From Acidobacteria bacterium Ga0074141 (GTDB lineage: Bacteria > Acidobacteriota > Blastocatellia > Pyrinomonadales > Pyrinomonadaceae): DNA of 64,000 bases. Location of the stretch: contig LNDP01000014.1 of assembly GCA_001464665.1 (NCBI GenBank), forward strand, positions 186,001-250,000, in the 5' to 3' direction. Below are positions 43,420-53,762 of this stretch, piece after piece; within the stretch, counting starts at the first letter, position 1; every line of letters begins with the position of its first letter. The position numbers and the translations under genes were made by a program. The notes under the pieces were generated by a model. That model was given only the letters and a program-made list of their open reading frames with translations, was not told the origin of the DNA and searched no databases.

Positions 43420-46400
43420 ATGCAATGGTTAGCTGAGATCTGTGTACATCGTCCGGTGTTTGCGACCGTGATCGTGCTCTTCATCACGGTTGTCGGCGGC
43501 TTTAGCTTCTTCACTCTCGGCGTTGACCGGTTTCCGAAGATCGACCTTCCGACGATCTCTGTCTCAACAGGCAATCCGGGTGCTGCCCCGGAGGAGATCG
43601 AATCTGAAGTTACGGATATCGTCGAAGCGGCTCTCAATACCGTTCCGGGTATTGAAGAAATGCGGTCGAGTTCTTCACGCGGCCGTTCGAACGTAACGCT
43701 CACATTTAACCTCGAAAAAGATCCGGACGTTGCATTCCAAGAAGTGCAGCAGAAACTCAGCGGCATTGCGAACCGCCTGCCCGATACGGCCGACCCGCCC
43801 GAGGTTCAAAAATCGGACCCTGACTCGCAGCCGATCATTCAATATGTTATCTCGGCCCCACGCGACGTTATCGAGCTTTCGACCCAGGTCGAGGAGCTGA
43901 TACAGAAGCGTATCGAATCAGCAGATGGCGTCGGCGAGGTCTTCATGTACGGACAGCGGCGGCGGCAAGTGCGAATCAGCATTAATCCGGAGCGGCTGCG
44001 GGCCTACAACATTTCCGTTACCGAGGTTGTCAACGCCGTTCGGGCTCAGAATCAGGAACTTCCGGGCGGCGACCTTGTCGAAGGGCCGCGTACGCTCGGT
44101 GTCCGAACGCTCAGCAAACTGACCGAGGTTGATCAATTCAACAACATTGTCATCACCACCCGCAACGGGTTTCCGATAAAGGTATCAGATATCGGCCGGG
44201 CGGAAGAGAGCGGCGTCGAGCCGACGACATCTGCCTCTTTGGATGGCGTTCAGTCGGTCTCGGTAGGTGTGCGAAAGCAGGCCGGTGCGAATACGATCGC
44301 CGTTATCAAAAACGTGAAGGACAGGATGGCTCAGATCATTCCGAACCTTCCAGATGACATGAATGTCGTGATCATTCGCGACCAATCGGAGTTTATTGAA
44401 AATTCGCTCCACGCGATCGAGGAGCATCTGATACTTGGCGGCCTCTTTGCTGCGATCATCGTCTTCTTTTTCCTTTGGAATTTCCGCTCGACATTCATCG
44501 CGGCACTCGCGATCCCGATCTCGATCATCGGTGCCTTTGCGGCTATCTCGGCTTTTGGTTATTCGCTGAACCAGATGACGATGTTGGCGCTGACGCTAAT
44601 GGTCGGCATTGTGATCGACGACGCCATCATCGTTCTCGAGAACATTTACAGGTTCGTTGAAGAGAAGGGGATGACGCCGGTCCAGGCGGCAATCGAGGGA
44701 ACCAAGGACATCGGTCTGGCGGTTCTTGCGACGACGCTTTCGCTTCTGGCGGTCTTTATCCCGGTCGGTTTCATGACAGGGATCGTCGGCCGGTTCATGT
44801 CGTCCTTTGGATTGACGTCCGCGGCGGCGATCGCGATCTCGCTTGTCGTTTCGTTTACGCTGACGCCGATGCTTGCCTCTCGCTGGATCAAGCGGCCCGA
44901 GCGAAAGGGAGCCGAAAATGATGGCGGCGGCGAAAAGAGCGGCGGCCACGGGCACGACTCAAAGTCAGGCAAGTTCTGGCAAAAGATCGACGGCGGCTAC
45001 ACCTTCATGCTTAAGCTCGCGATGGCTCATCGCTGGGCGATCGTATTGATCTGCATTTTGACGGTGGCCTCGATCGTCCCGCTTTACAATTACGTCGGTA
45101 TGGCGTTTCTGCCCGATGAGGACGAATCGCTTTATCAGGTCAATCTTCGCGGCCCGCAGGGCACATCGCTCTCGGCAACGCAAAGCATCTTGGATCGCAT
45201 CGCCCGCGACATCCGGGCCGAGGTTCCTGGTGTGAAATCGACCCTTGTGCTCGCCGGCTTTGGACGCGGACGGGGCCCGAACAATGGGTTCATAAATGTT
45301 TCGTTGGTACCGGTGAGCGAACGCGATCTTTCGCAGGCAGATCTGATAAACAAGACACGGCAGATCGCCCGAAAATATTCGAATAAGGACTATCAGATCA
45401 GCGTTTCTGCGTCTTCATCTATAGCCGGCAGCATCGGTCTCGGCCGCGGCGGCAGCGGCGTTGGATATTACATCGCGGGGCCCGATATGGCTCGGCTGAA
45501 CGACTACGCTAACACTCTTGTCGAGAAAATGAAGGCCGATCCGGTCTTTCGCGACCCCGATTCTTCGGTTGAGGTCGGAACGCCTGAGATCCGCGTCGCC
45601 ATCGACCGGACAAAGGCGGCAGACCTCGGCGTAAGAGCTGGTGATGTTGCTCAGGCACTCAACACTCTTGCGGCCGGACAGATCGTCTCATCGTTCAGCG
45701 AGGGCTCGAATCAATATGACGTCGTGGTCAGGGCCGATGAGCCATTCCGGCGAGACCGCAGCAATTTCAATCTCTTTACCGTGGCATCGACCAACGGCGG
45801 AACGGTTGGGCTAGATCGAGTCGTCAGGCTCGAAGAAGGCCTCGGGCCATCGACGATCAACCGGCTGAACCGTTTGCGGCAGGTTTCTGTAAGTGCGGGG
45901 CTTCCGCCGAACACTTCCGAATCAGATGCCCTCGCCAAGCTCGAAAGCTATGTTAAAGAACTAAACCTTCCGGCCGAGTATGTTTCGGGTGTTACGGGTC
46001 AATCGAAGGAACTGCAAAAGGCATATGAGAGCTTTATGCTGGCGTTTTTGCTTTCGTTCGTCTTTATGTACTTGGTGCTCGCGGCTCAGTTCGAATCGTT
46101 CATTCACCCGATCACAATTTTGCTGACGCTGCCGCTGGCGGTGCCTTTCGCTCTGCTCTCAACAGCACTTGCCGGACAGACGCTGAACATCTTTTCCGCT
46201 CTCGGTATCTTGCTGTTGTTCGGGATCGTGAAAAAGAACGCGATCCTCCAGATCGACCATACGAACTCGCTTCGGGCAAAGGGAATGAACCGCTACGACG
46301 CGATCATTCAAGCTAACCGCGACCGCCTGCGGCCGATCCTGATGACGACGCTGGCGCTCGTTGCGGGAATGATCCCGCTGACGCTCGGCACGGGAGCCGG

Positions 46401-46680
46401 GGCAGCGACGAACCGCTCGATCGGTATTCTTGTGGTCGGCGGCCAGTCGCTTTGTTTGCTACTAACGCTTCTTGCGGTTCCGGTCTTCTATTCGCTCTTT
46501 GACGATGCCGGCGAAACGAAGTTCTTCCGAACTATCGGCGATGGGCTCGGCCGAATGAGGGACGCGATCACGAAGCCATTCTCAGCGGCATTTTCGAGCA
46601 AGTTCAGCAAGAAGGCCGACGAAACGGGCGTGGTAGATATTGACAGTAAAGACCTTGCGGAGGGCGGCAGACGAGCTTAG
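43420..46680 (+). CDS. RND multidrug efflux pump (AcrB/MdtB-like, HAE-1)
   Basis: 1086 residues, normal for this family, with 12 membrane helices and two large periplasmic loops. The N-terminus (CVHRPVFATVIVLFITVVGG, GVDRFPKIDLPTISVST) and the proton-relay Asp pair in GIVIDDAIIVLENIYR are typical. The C-terminal GIVKKNAILQIDHTN and RPILMTTLALVAGMIPL complete the signature. A polar insert (GGGEKSGGHGHDSKSG) sits between helices 6 and 7. It exports hydrophobic compounds using the proton gradient. 19 nt after the adaptor gene. Confidence 0.95.
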   Translation: MQWLAEICVHRPVFATVIVLFITVVGGFSFFTLGVDRFPKIDLPTISVSTGNPGAAPEEIESEVTDIVEAALNTVPGIEEMRSSSSRGRSNVTLTFNLEKDPDVAFQEVQQKLSGIANRLPDTADPPEVQKSDPDSQPIIQYVISAPRDVIELSTQVEELIQKRIESADGVGEVFMYGQRRRQVRISINPERLRAYNISVTEVVNAVRAQNQELPGGDLVEGPRTLGVRTLSKLTEVDQFNNIVITTRNGFPIKVSDIGRAEESGVEPTTSASLDGVQSVSVGVRKQAGANTIAVIKNVKDRMAQIIPNLPDDMNVVIIRDQSEFIENSLHAIEEHLILGGLFAAIIVFFFLWNFRSTFIAALAIPISIIGAFAAISAFGYSLNQMTMLALTLMVGIVIDDAIIVLENIYRFVEEKGMTPVQAAIEGTKDIGLAVLATTLSLLAVFIPVGFMTGIVGRFMSSFGLTSAAAIAISLVVSFTLTPMLASRWIKRPERKGAENDGGGEKSGGHGHDSKSGKFWQKIDGGYTFMLKLAMAHRWAIVLICILTVASIVPLYNYVGMAFLPDEDESLYQVNLRGPQGTSLSATQSILDRIARDIRAEVPGVKSTLVLAGFGRGRGPNNGFINVSLVPVSERDLSQADLINKTRQIARKYSNKDYQISVSASSSIAGSIGLGRGGSGVGYYIAGPDMARLNDYANTLVEKMKADPVFRDPDSSVEVGTPEIRVAIDRTKAADLGVRAGDVAQALNTLAAGQIVSSFSEGSNQYDVVVRADEPFRRDRSNFNLFTVASTNGGTVGLDRVVRLEEGLGPSTINRLNRLRQVSVSAGLPPNTSESDALAKLESYVKELNLPAEYVSGVTGQSKELQKAYESFMLAFLLSFVFMYLVLAAQFESFIHPITILLTLPLAVPFALLSTALAGQTLNIFSALGILLLFGIVKKNAILQIDHTNSLRAKGMNRYDAIIQANRDRLRPILMTTLALVAGMIPLTLGTGAGAATNRSIGILVVGGQSLCLLLTLLAVPVFYSLFDDAGETKFFRTIGDGLGRMRDAITKPFSAAFSSKFSKKADETGVVDIDSKDLAEGGRRA

Positions 46681-46684
46681 TCCA

Positions 46685-48517
46685 ATGAGTATCACGGCTC
46701 CCTTAACAGGTCATATCGAGCGCTTTGGGGCGTGGCCGGCGGCAATATTGCTCGCGGTCCTTTCTGCCGTGCAGGTCACGGCCGGACAGGACGCTCCCGT
46801 TCCGCTGCCATCGCCGACGCCTATCCCGATCGAGCGCACTTTGCCGGCCGATCTTCCAAACGAACCGCCGCCGGTCGCACCTGATTTCAAGGCTCCGCCG
46901 CGGCCGCTCCCTTCGACGGAGCGCATCGGTGTGGACGTTGCCAATCAGGTGCCGCTGACGCTTGATAACGCTATCCGCTTGGCGCTGGAGAACAACAATT
47001 CGATCGCCATTTCGCGAAACGACGTTGAGATCGCCGAGTTTAACCTGCGAAGGGTTGAAGGCGTTTATGACCCCCTGATATTCTCGGATGCCTTTTATGA
47101 ACGATCGACGACGCCGACCGCGTCTGCCATAGGCGGTGCGGTCAATGGAGCAGTGACGCAGACGCGTCTCTTCGGCTCGGGCGGAGTGCAGGGCTTCACC
47201 AGAGCTTTTGGCGGCTCATATGTTGCGCGATTCGATTCGACACGTTCGACGACGAGCAACACCAACGCTTTTCTCAATCCGAACTATCCGTCGCTGCTGA
47301 CACTTCAATATACGCAGCCGCTGCTCAGAAACCGCTCGACCGACAACAACCGCAGGCAGATCGAGATCGCTAAAAAGAACCTGAGCCTGACCGATTCCCA
47401 GTTTCGAGCACAAGCGATCGACGTTATCTCGCAGGTCGAGCAGGCGTATTGGAATCTCGCGTTCGGCTTAAGGAACTTGCAGGTCCAGATCGATGCTGTA
47501 AAGCAGGCTCGGGCACAGCTTGAGAGCAATGAGCGGCTTGTTTCACGCGGCGTGCTCGCCCCGATCGAGGTGGTCGCGGCTACGGCACAGCTCACTTCGC
47601 TTGAGCAGAACGTTTTTGCCGCGCAAGAGGATGTCACCAGAAATGAGAACATTCTGAAGACCCTGATCGCCCCCGAACGCGACGCTTCGGTCTGGGCTCA
47701 GGCTCTGACGCCGGTTTCTCCGGTTAGCTTTGAGGCTCCGAGGATCGGGCTCGAGGTCGCGATAGCGGAAGCGCTGAAGAATCGGCCAGAGATCTCACAG
47801 CTAGAAACGAGTGCCGAGATCAATCAGATAGACAAGACGTTTTTCGAGAATCAGACGAAGCCGCAGATCGACCTTGTCGGTTCTTATTCGTCTCAGGGGC
47901 TCTCCGGAGCCGAGACGGAGCGGGCTATCGATCCGACGACAGGTATCAGCCGCGTTCCGCCAAACCTGGTCGGCGGCTATCTTACATCGCTCGGTAGTTT
48001 GCTGAAACAGGACTACCCGACGTATCGGGTCGGTGTTACGATTACGCTCCCGTGGGGCAATACGGCAGCAAAGGCCGATCTCGGCCGCACACTGGTTGAG
48101 GAACGCCGCATCGGGAACCTGCGGGCACAGGCCGAGCAGGCAATAGAGGCCGAGGTTCGCAACGCCCTGCAAGCTCTTCGTTCCGCCGAGGCACGGGTTG
48201 CCTCCGCCCTCGCGAATCGCTCAGCCGCCGAGCAGCTCTATGAAAGCGAACGGCGGCAGTTCCAGTCCGGGACGACCACATTTTATCGCGTCCTTGAACG
48301 GCAGAACGACTTGATAGCTTCGCAAGGCCGCGAACTTCAGGCTCAGACGGACCTCAATCGAGCGATCTCCGAGTTTCAACGGGCGACCGGTACAACGCTT
48401 TCGGCAAATAACGTCTCAGTTACTGATGGCCGCAATCTCTTATTCCGCAGTCGCGACCGCGAATTCACATTCAACGCACGGCCGCTGCTTCCGGTAAGTT
48501 CGGCGCCGAAAGACTAA
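46685..48517 (+). CDS. TolC-family outer membrane efflux protein
   Basis: 610 residues from ATG 46685. A signal-like segment (AWPAAILLAVLSAVQVTAGQ) and a Pro-rich spacer (LPSPTPIPIERTLPADLPN) precede two OEP repeats beginning VPLTLDNAIRLALENNNSIA. Coiled-coil stretches (IDAVKQARAQLESNERLVSR and ALRSAEARVASALANRSAAEQ) form the channel. It completes a tripartite system with the two genes upstream. ATG 46640 would overlap the pump gene and lacks the signal. Confidence 0.93.
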   Translation: MSITAPLTGHIERFGAWPAAILLAVLSAVQVTAGQDAPVPLPSPTPIPIERTLPADLPNEPPPVAPDFKAPPRPLPSTERIGVDVANQVPLTLDNAIRLALENNNSIAISRNDVEIAEFNLRRVEGVYDPLIFSDAFYERSTTPTASAIGGAVNGAVTQTRLFGSGGVQGFTRAFGGSYVARFDSTRSTTSNTNAFLNPNYPSLLTLQYTQPLLRNRSTDNNRRQIEIAKKNLSLTDSQFRAQAIDVISQVEQAYWNLAFGLRNLQVQIDAVKQARAQLESNERLVSRGVLAPIEVVAATAQLTSLEQNVFAAQEDVTRNENILKTLIAPERDASVWAQALTPVSPVSFEAPRIGLEVAIAEALKNRPEISQLETSAEINQIDKTFFENQTKPQIDLVGSYSSQGLSGAETERAIDPTTGISRVPPNLVGGYLTSLGSLLKQDYPTYRVGVTITLPWGNTAAKADLGRTLVEERRIGNLRAQAEQAIEAEVRNALQALRSAEARVASALANRSAAEQLYESERRQFQSGTTTFYRVLERQNDLIASQGRELQAQTDLNRAISEFQRATGTTLSANNVSVTDGRNLLFRSRDREFTFNARPLLPVSSAPKD

Positions 48518-48526
48518 GCTTTACTG

Positions 48527-50197
48527 CTAGATCTTAAATCCACCGCGAGTCAATGCAGTCTCGAAGCCGACCTTATCGACGGCCTTAATATAGGCGTCTC
48601 GCGGTTCAACAATGCCTTTCTGGACGAGTGCGAACAAGGCATCATTTAGTACGACCATCCCGTGGTTCTTGCCGGTCTGCATGGCCGAAGGTATCTGGAA
48701 CGTCTTCCCCTCGCGTATCAGGTTGCTGATCGCGGGCGTGACTATTAGTACCTCGAGCGCCGCGACGCGTCCGCCGCCTATCTTCGGCAAGAGCGTCTGG
48801 GCGATAACGCCCTTGAGCGATTCGGAAAGCATCACGCGGATCTGCTGCTGCCGGTCGGCGGGGAACTGGTCAATGATTCGGTCAATGGTCGAGGACGCGG
48901 TCGTTGTGTGGAGCGTCCCGAAGACGAGGTGGCCCGTTTCGGCGGTCTCGATGGCGATGGAAATGGTCTCAAGGTCGCGCATTTCGCCGACGAGCACTAT
49001 GTCCGGGTCTTCGCGGAGAGCGGCACGAAGAGCGTCCTTGAACGAACTCGTGTGGTTGTGGACCTCACGTTGGTTGATCAGGCACTTTTGATTTTCGTGA
49101 ACAAATTCGATCGGGTCCTCGATGGTGATGATGTGGTCATCACGGTTCTTGTTTATCGAGTCGATCATCGCGCAGAGCGTGGTCGATTTACCCGAACCGG
49201 TCGGGCCGGTAACGACGACAAGGCCTTTCGAGAGATTGCAGAGATCCATTATCGCCTTTGAGAGGCCAAGGTCTTCGGCCGTCAGGATCTTTGAAGGTAT
49301 AACGCGGAACACGCCGCCCGAGCCTTTGCGGTCGCGGAATACGTTGCAGCGAAAGCGGGCGAGCCCGGCGATCTCATAGGCAAAGTCGGTATCGTTACGC
49401 CGGCCAAATTCCTCGCGGTTCTTCTCCGGCATTATCGAAGTTAGAAGCTCGGAGATCGTTTCAGGCGTCAGCGTGCCTTCATCAGATTCAAGCGGCTGTA
49501 TCCGTCCGTCCTTGCGGATCATCGGCACCGCCTCTGCCGAAAGGTGAAGGTCGGAAGCTCCTGATTCCGCCATCTTGCGGAACATCGCTTCCATTCGGTC
49601 AACCATCACAAGATTCACCTTGCGGCGGTCGGTTTGGCGTCGATCAACGAGGGGAGCGGCCTCGACCATCACCGGGGCGGCTTCGATTGCCGGCTCCGGA
49701 ACATATTCGCGGGGCGGCGGGATGAAGCCGGAGGGCTCTTCATAGAGCGGCGGAAGCGATTCGGACGAGGCGTCGCTGTCGATAACTTCGATCGCGGGAA
49801 GTTCGGCTGCGACGGTTTCTACAGGTGAGCTTGGAAGATCCTCGAAATGCAGAGGCTCCATCACCGGAGAATTCGAGACCCCACGCGATTGGCGCGAAAA
49901 GATCGGCTTTACCGATACGACGAAACCCGCGGGCGATTTGCGAATGTGAAACTGGAAATTGCCAAGATTGTGGGGATGGGTGAATTCGACCTCATTTGAG
50001 GACGGGAGCTGCATCCGGACGTCCGGCGGTATCAACGGAAAAATGAGCCCCGTTATCTCGGACCCGGAAAGCGATTCGGGAGCGACCTCGGCCATGCCGG
50101 TCGTAGAGAGTACGACCGGGCTTTTGTTGGGTTCGAGCCGGAGTTCTTCGCTCGAGCTCGACATAAGTACACTTAGATACTGGTTCAGTTTATCCAT
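48527..50197 (-). CDS. PilT/PilU-like twitching ATPase with extra N-terminal domain
   Basis: 556 residues, compared with ~350-380 for PilT. The second part (about 205-556) is a full Pil[21 protein letters not shown], Walker A VTGPTGSGKSTTLCAMID, Asp box IITIEDPIEFVHENQKC, Walker B EDPDIVLVGEMRD and a His box TGHLVFGTLHTTTA. Residues 1-105 look like another, degenerate PilT N-terminal domain (SSSEELRLEPNKSPVVL, GNFQFHIRKSPAGFVVSVK), linked by a Pro/Glu-rich stretch. It powers pilus retraction or a related pilus-like machine. Convergent with the TolC gene. Confidence 0.9.
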   Translation of the reverse strand: MDKLNQYLSVLMSSSSEELRLEPNKSPVVLSTTGMAEVAPESLSGSEITGLIFPLIPPDVRMQLPSSNEVEFTHPHNLGNFQFHIRKSPAGFVVSVKPIFSRQSRGVSNSPVMEPLHFEDLPSSPVETVAAELPAIEVIDSDASSESLPPLYEEPSGFIPPPREYVPEPAIEAAPVMVEAAPLVDRRQTDRRKVNLVMVDRMEAMFRKMAESGASDLHLSAEAVPMIRKDGRIQPLESDEGTLTPETISELLTSIMPEKNREEFGRRNDTDFAYEIAGLARFRCNVFRDRKGSGGVFRVIPSKILTAEDLGLSKAIMDLCNLSKGLVVVTGPTGSGKSTTLCAMIDSINKNRDDHIITIEDPIEFVHENQKCLINQREVHNHTSSFKDALRAALREDPDIVLVGEMRDLETISIAIETAETGHLVFGTLHTTTASSTIDRIIDQFPADRQQQIRVMLSESLKGVIAQTLLPKIGGGRVAALEVLIVTPAISNLIREGKTFQIPSAMQTGKNHGMVVLNDALFALVQKGIVEPRDAYIKAVDKVGFETALTRGGFKI

Positions 50198-50230
50198 TGT
50201 TTCGAAGGCACGGGAGTGATCAGTGAGGTA

Positions 50231-50263
50231 AAAGAACGAAGGGTGCCCTTTTCAGAACACCCT
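50231..50263 (-). terminator. Probable terminator after the mutase gene? (minus strand, see note)
   Basis: GGGTG (50241-50245) and CACCC (50258-50262) pair around a 12-nt loop. On the minus strand a TTCGTTCTTTT run follows. It lies 40 nt beyond the end of the methylmalonyl-CoA mutase gene (minus strand, stop near 50303) and 34 nt before the start of the PilT-like gene. Confidence 0.6.
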
Positions 50264-50302
50264 ATAAGATTAGCACAGCCGAACAGCTTTTGTCAGCGTT
50301 TT

Positions 50303-51901
50303 TTATATCGTGATGGCTTCCTGATATTCGCCCCAAACGCCGCGTAAAGCGTGGCCGATCTCGCCGACGGTGACCGATGCCTCCACGCAATCAAGTATCC
50401 GCGGGAGTAGGTTTTCTGTCCCTGCGGCCGAGTCCTTGAGTTTTTGCATTGCAGCCTCTGCTTTTGAGGCATCTCTCCGACCACGCATGGCTTGCAGCCG
50501 CTCGACCTGGTCGCGTTCGATCGCCGGATCTACGGAAAGCGTCGGGATATGGCCGTCTTCTTCTATCCGGAACCGATTGACGCCGACGACGATCGCATCC
50601 TCGGCCTCGACCGCCTTTTGATATTGATAGGCGGCTTCCTGAATTTCCCGCTGAACGTAACCGGTCTCTATCGCACGAAGCATCCCGCCCATGTCGTCGA
50701 TCTTGCGGATGTAGTCTTCGGCAAGCCGCTCGAGTTGCGTGGTCAGTTCTTCAATGGCGTAACTGCCGGCGAGCGGATCGACCGTGTTTGCGACGCCGGA
50801 TTCGTGGGCGATCACCTGTTGCGTCCGTAGGGCGACCCTTGCGGCGTTCTCGGTTGGGAGCGAAAGTGCCTCGTCCATTGAGTTTGTGTGCAGGCTTTGC
50901 GTTCCGCCAAGTACTGCGGCGAGGGCCTGGATCGTCGTTCTGGCGATGTTCACCTCGGGCTGTTGAGCGGTCAGGGTCGAGCCGGCGGTCTGAGTGTGGA
51001 ACCTGAGCATCTGCGACTTTGCAGCCTTTGCCCCAAAGCGGTCGCGCATTATTTTCGCCCAAAGCCGGCGGGCCGCACGGAACTTTGCGACCTCTTCCAA
51101 AAGGTCGTTGTGGGCGTTGAAAAAGAACGAAAGCCGCGGGGCGAAGTCGTCCACATCGAGGCCGACGTCGATCGCTGCCTGGACGTAACAGATAGCATCG
51201 GCGAGCGTAAAGGCAAGCTCCTGTGCGGCTGTCGATCCCGCCTCGCGAATGTGGTAGCCGGAGATGGAAATGGTGTTCCAGTTCGGAACTTCCGCGGCAC
51301 AGAATGCGAATGTGTCAGTGATCAGCCTCAGCGACGGCTTCGGCGGATAAATGTAGGTGCCGCGGGCGATATATTCCTTGAGGATGTCGTTCTGGATGGT
51401 CCCGTTGACCTTGTCAAAGCCAACGCCCTGTCTCCGGGCAACGGCGAGATAGAGACAGAGAAGTGTCGAAGCCGTTGCGTTTATCGTCATCGAGGTCGAA
51501 ACGCGGTCGAGCGGAATGCCGTCGAACAGCGTCAGCATGTCGTCGATGCAGTCGATGGCGACGCCAACCTTTCCGACCTCGCCGAGAGCCAGCGGGTCGT
51601 CCGAATCGAGCCCGATCTGCGTGGGTAGGTCGAAGGCGACGCTGAGCCCGGTCGTGCCCTGTGAAAGCAGGTATTTGTACCGCTCGTTCGATTCTTTGGC
51701 GGTCGCAAAGCCGGCATATTGCCGCATTGTCCAAAAGCGTCCGCGATACATATTCCGGCGAACGCCGCGGGTGTAAGGAAATTCACCCGGAGCGCCGAGA
51801 TCTGCTGCCGGATCTAATTCCGAGATGTTGTCAGGGTTGAAATCGTTAGGGAGTTCGATGCCTGAGCTTGTCAGGAATCGCTCCCGCCGTTCGTCTGCCA
51901 T
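50303..51901 (-). CDS. Methylmalonyl-CoA mutase catalytic subunit (no B12 domain)
   Basis: 532 residues, the stand-alone TIM-barrel part of an acyl-CoA mutase; the cobalamin-binding DxHxxG domain is absent and must be a separate gene elsewhere. Typical stretches: [76 protein letters not shown] and [18 protein letters not shown]. The Tyr in MRQYAGF and the Arg in PPKPSLRLI fit the substrate-contact residues of methylmalonyl-CoA mutase, while isobutyryl-CoA mutases usually differ there. It interconverts methylmalonyl- and succinyl-CoA. A CobO enzyme for its cofactor is in the window. Confidence 0.9.
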   Translation of the reverse strand: MADERRERFLTSSGIELPNDFNPDNISELDPAADLGAPGEFPYTRGVRRNMYRGRFWTMRQYAGFATAKESNERYKYLLSQGTTGLSVAFDLPTQIGLDSDDPLALGEVGKVGVAIDCIDDMLTLFDGIPLDRVSTSMTINATASTLLCLYLAVARRQGVGFDKVNGTIQNDILKEYIARGTYIYPPKPSLRLITDTFAFCAAEVPNWNTISISGYHIREAGSTAAQELAFTLADAICYVQAAIDVGLDVDDFAPRLSFFFNAHNDLLEEVAKFRAARRLWAKIMRDRFGAKAAKSQMLRFHTQTAGSTLTAQQPEVNIARTTIQALAAVLGGTQSLHTNSMDEALSLPTENAARVALRTQQVIAHESGVANTVDPLAGSYAIEELTTQLERLAEDYIRKIDDMGGMLRAIETGYVQREIQEAAYQYQKAVEAEDAIVVGVNRFRIEEDGHIPTLSVDPAIERDQVERLQAMRGRRDASKAEAAMQKLKDSAAGTENLLPRILDCVEASVTVGEIGHALRGVWGEYQEAITI

Positions 51902-51982
51902 ATCGGGAATAGATTACCATAGTTCTTTCGAGAGATATGCTTGGGCTACGGCGGCTTCAACAGCTGTGGCCGATGACGTAAC

Positions 51983-52657
51983 GTGAATTATTTCAACTAC
52001 TTCACAGAGATAGAAGATGCATTTATCCGCCGCCGCGGCAAGCACCTGCTGCTTTCACCGATCGATTGGGCGCTGATCGAGGGATGGCAGAAGATGGGCG
52101 TTCCGCTGCATGTTGTGATCCGCGGCATTGAGACGGTGTTCGATAATTTCGAGGCGAATCCTCGGCCGCGGGCGATCAAATCGCTGATGTTTTGCCGCGA
52201 GGAGGTCGAGGCCCGCTATCAGGAATGGCTCGCTTCGCAATCGGGCCGTTCGGCCGAAACCGGAACGGACGAAGCACGGCCGGGATTTACGATCGAGGCG
52301 ATCCGCGAACATATCGAGAGCTCGGTCACCGCTCTCGAGCGGATTACCGTTGCATGCCTTCGTGAGGCCTGCGAGCGGGCCGCGGAAAGGCTTCGTGTCC
52401 TCTCGGGCGAGGTGACGAGCGATTTCGAGACGGTCGATAAGGCTCTCAACGACATTGAGGAATTTCTCGATCTGGCGATGCTATCGGAAAGCGAAAGCCG
52501 GCATCTAAAAAGGATCGAGGCCGAGGTGAAGTCGCAGCTCAAGACCTATAAAAAGGAAATGTCGAAGGATGCGTATGAAAACACTCATCGCCTGATGCTG
52601 CTCAAGCGGCTCCGCGAAGAGTATGGCGTTCCGCGGCTCGGTTTGTTTTATTTATGA
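51983..52657 (+). CDS. Conserved hypothetical protein, 224 aa
   Basis: A soluble, helical protein from GTG 51983. The N-terminal part (YFTEIEDAFIRRRGKHLLLSP, IDWALIEGWQKMGVPLHVVI, AIKSLMFCREEVEARYQEW) resembles the small helical DNA-replication-linked domains seen beside DnaD-like proteins, but I cannot name the family. The remaining part is coiled-coil-like, ending YGVPRLGLFYL. Its stop overlaps the next start (ATGA), so it is translated with the secreted protein downstream. Confidence 0.6.
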   Translation: MNYFNYFTEIEDAFIRRRGKHLLLSPIDWALIEGWQKMGVPLHVVIRGIETVFDNFEANPRPRAIKSLMFCREEVEARYQEWLASQSGRSAETGTDEARPGFTIEAIREHIESSVTALERITVACLREACERAAERLRVLSGEVTSDFETVDKALNDIEEFLDLAMLSESESRHLKRIEAEVKSQLKTYKKEMSKDAYENTHRLMLLKRLREEYGVPRLGLFYL

Positions 52658-53355
52658 CCGTACGAATTCTTTCGATAGCATTTCTTTTCGCTTTTTCAGC
52701 GGCTACCGCGCTCGGGCAGGTAAGCCCGACACCGCCCGGCGTCCCGATCAAGGAGATCCAGTCACCGGAGAAGCCGAGCGATACGATCGTCGGCGTCAGC
52801 GGGCGTATATATTCGAATCCTGATCTCGGCTTCCGGATAACGTTTCCGGACGAATGGTTGATTCCCGGCGATGATTTTGAGGACTACCTGAAGTCGCAGG
52901 GTATCGACATTGGACTCAAGGCACCGGAGAGCATCGGCCGAATCGATCAGATCCAGTTGGAACGTGCTCTTGAGCGAGTTCGCGTGCTGGTAACGGCGTA
53001 TCGGGCGATGCCGGGCTCGGAGGAGAACGCGATCGTCCGCGTCGCGGCGGAGGACCTAAGTACGGTTCCGCAGGTAAAGGATGCGGTCGATTATGTTGAC
53101 CTGATGCGGAGCCAGTTTGCCGCCGCCCGAACGCCGCCGGACTTTAAATACTCAGAAACACAGGCCGAGCAGCTCGGCCGGCATCAGTTCGCTTTCATCG
53201 ATACCGAGAACAAAGCCGGAAAGAAACGAATGTACGTTACGGTTCGGCGCGGCGTGGCATTGCTATTTACCCTAAGCTATTCAAAGCCCGCTGACCTGGC
53301 AACATTCAGGCGAATAATGTCCGAATGTGACTTCAGCATCAAGCCACAAATGTGA
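52654..53355 (+). CDS. Secreted PsbP/Mog1-like hypothetical protein
   Basis: 233 residues. A signal peptide (LSIAFLFAFSAATALGQ) is followed by a Pro-rich stretch and then a domain starting SNPDLGFRITFPDEWLIPGD, the start of many PsbP-like/lipoprotein domains of unknown function (wrapped beta-sheet with helices). Later YVTVRRGVALLFTLSYSKPA fits the same fold. Role unknown; envelope-located. Coupled to the upstream gene by a 4-nt overlap. Confidence 0.65.
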   Translation: MTVRILSIAFLFAFSAATALGQVSPTPPGVPIKEIQSPEKPSDTIVGVSGRIYSNPDLGFRITFPDEWLIPGDDFEDYLKSQGIDIGLKAPESIGRIDQIQLERALERVRVLVTAYRAMPGSEENAIVRVAAEDLSTVPQVKDAVDYVDLMRSQFAAARTPPDFKYSETQAEQLGRHQFAFIDTENKAGKKRMYVTVRRGVALLFTLSYSKPADLATFRRIMSECDFSIKPQM

Positions 53356-53426
53356 CCTGAGTTTTCATTGGCCCGGAAAGTGTGTTAAACAAGCAGGCGA
53401 CCCAAATAAGATCTCCGGAGCAAACA

Positions 53427-53762
53427 ATGAACAAATTAAGGATAAAGAAACTCGGGATTCTCTCCGTTGCAAAAATGTACGCGGTGATGGCATTCGTCAT
53501 CAGTCTTCTGATCGCGATCCCTTACGGGCTTTTCATCATCGCCTTTTCATTGATCGGGGCGGCCGGTGCATCCGGTTCCAGCAGCGAAGGTGCCTTGGCC
53601 CTCGGCGGCGGCGGGATCGTAATGGGCATAATCGTTATGATCGCGATCCCGATCATGTACACCATCATTGCCTTTATCGGCGGAGCCCTCGGGGCAGTGA
53701 TTTATAACATTCTCGCCGGCATTGTCGGCGGCATCGAAATTGACGTCGAGAACATAGCTTGA
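53427..53762 (+). CDS. Small membrane protein, DUF3566-like
   Basis: 111 residues with two long hydrophobic segments (MYAVMAFVISLLIAIPYGLF; GIIVMIAIPIMYTIIAFIGG) and a Gly-rich loop between them. The beginning KKLGILSVAKMYAVM and the end GALGAVIYNILAGIVGGIEI match the DUF3566 pattern. It overlaps the next gene by 4 nt (TTGA). Function unknown. Confidence 0.65.
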   Translation: MNKLRIKKLGILSVAKMYAVMAFVISLLIAIPYGLFIIAFSLIGAAGASGSSSEGALALGGGGIVMGIIVMIAIPIMYTIIAFIGGALGAVIYNILAGIVGGIEIDVENIA

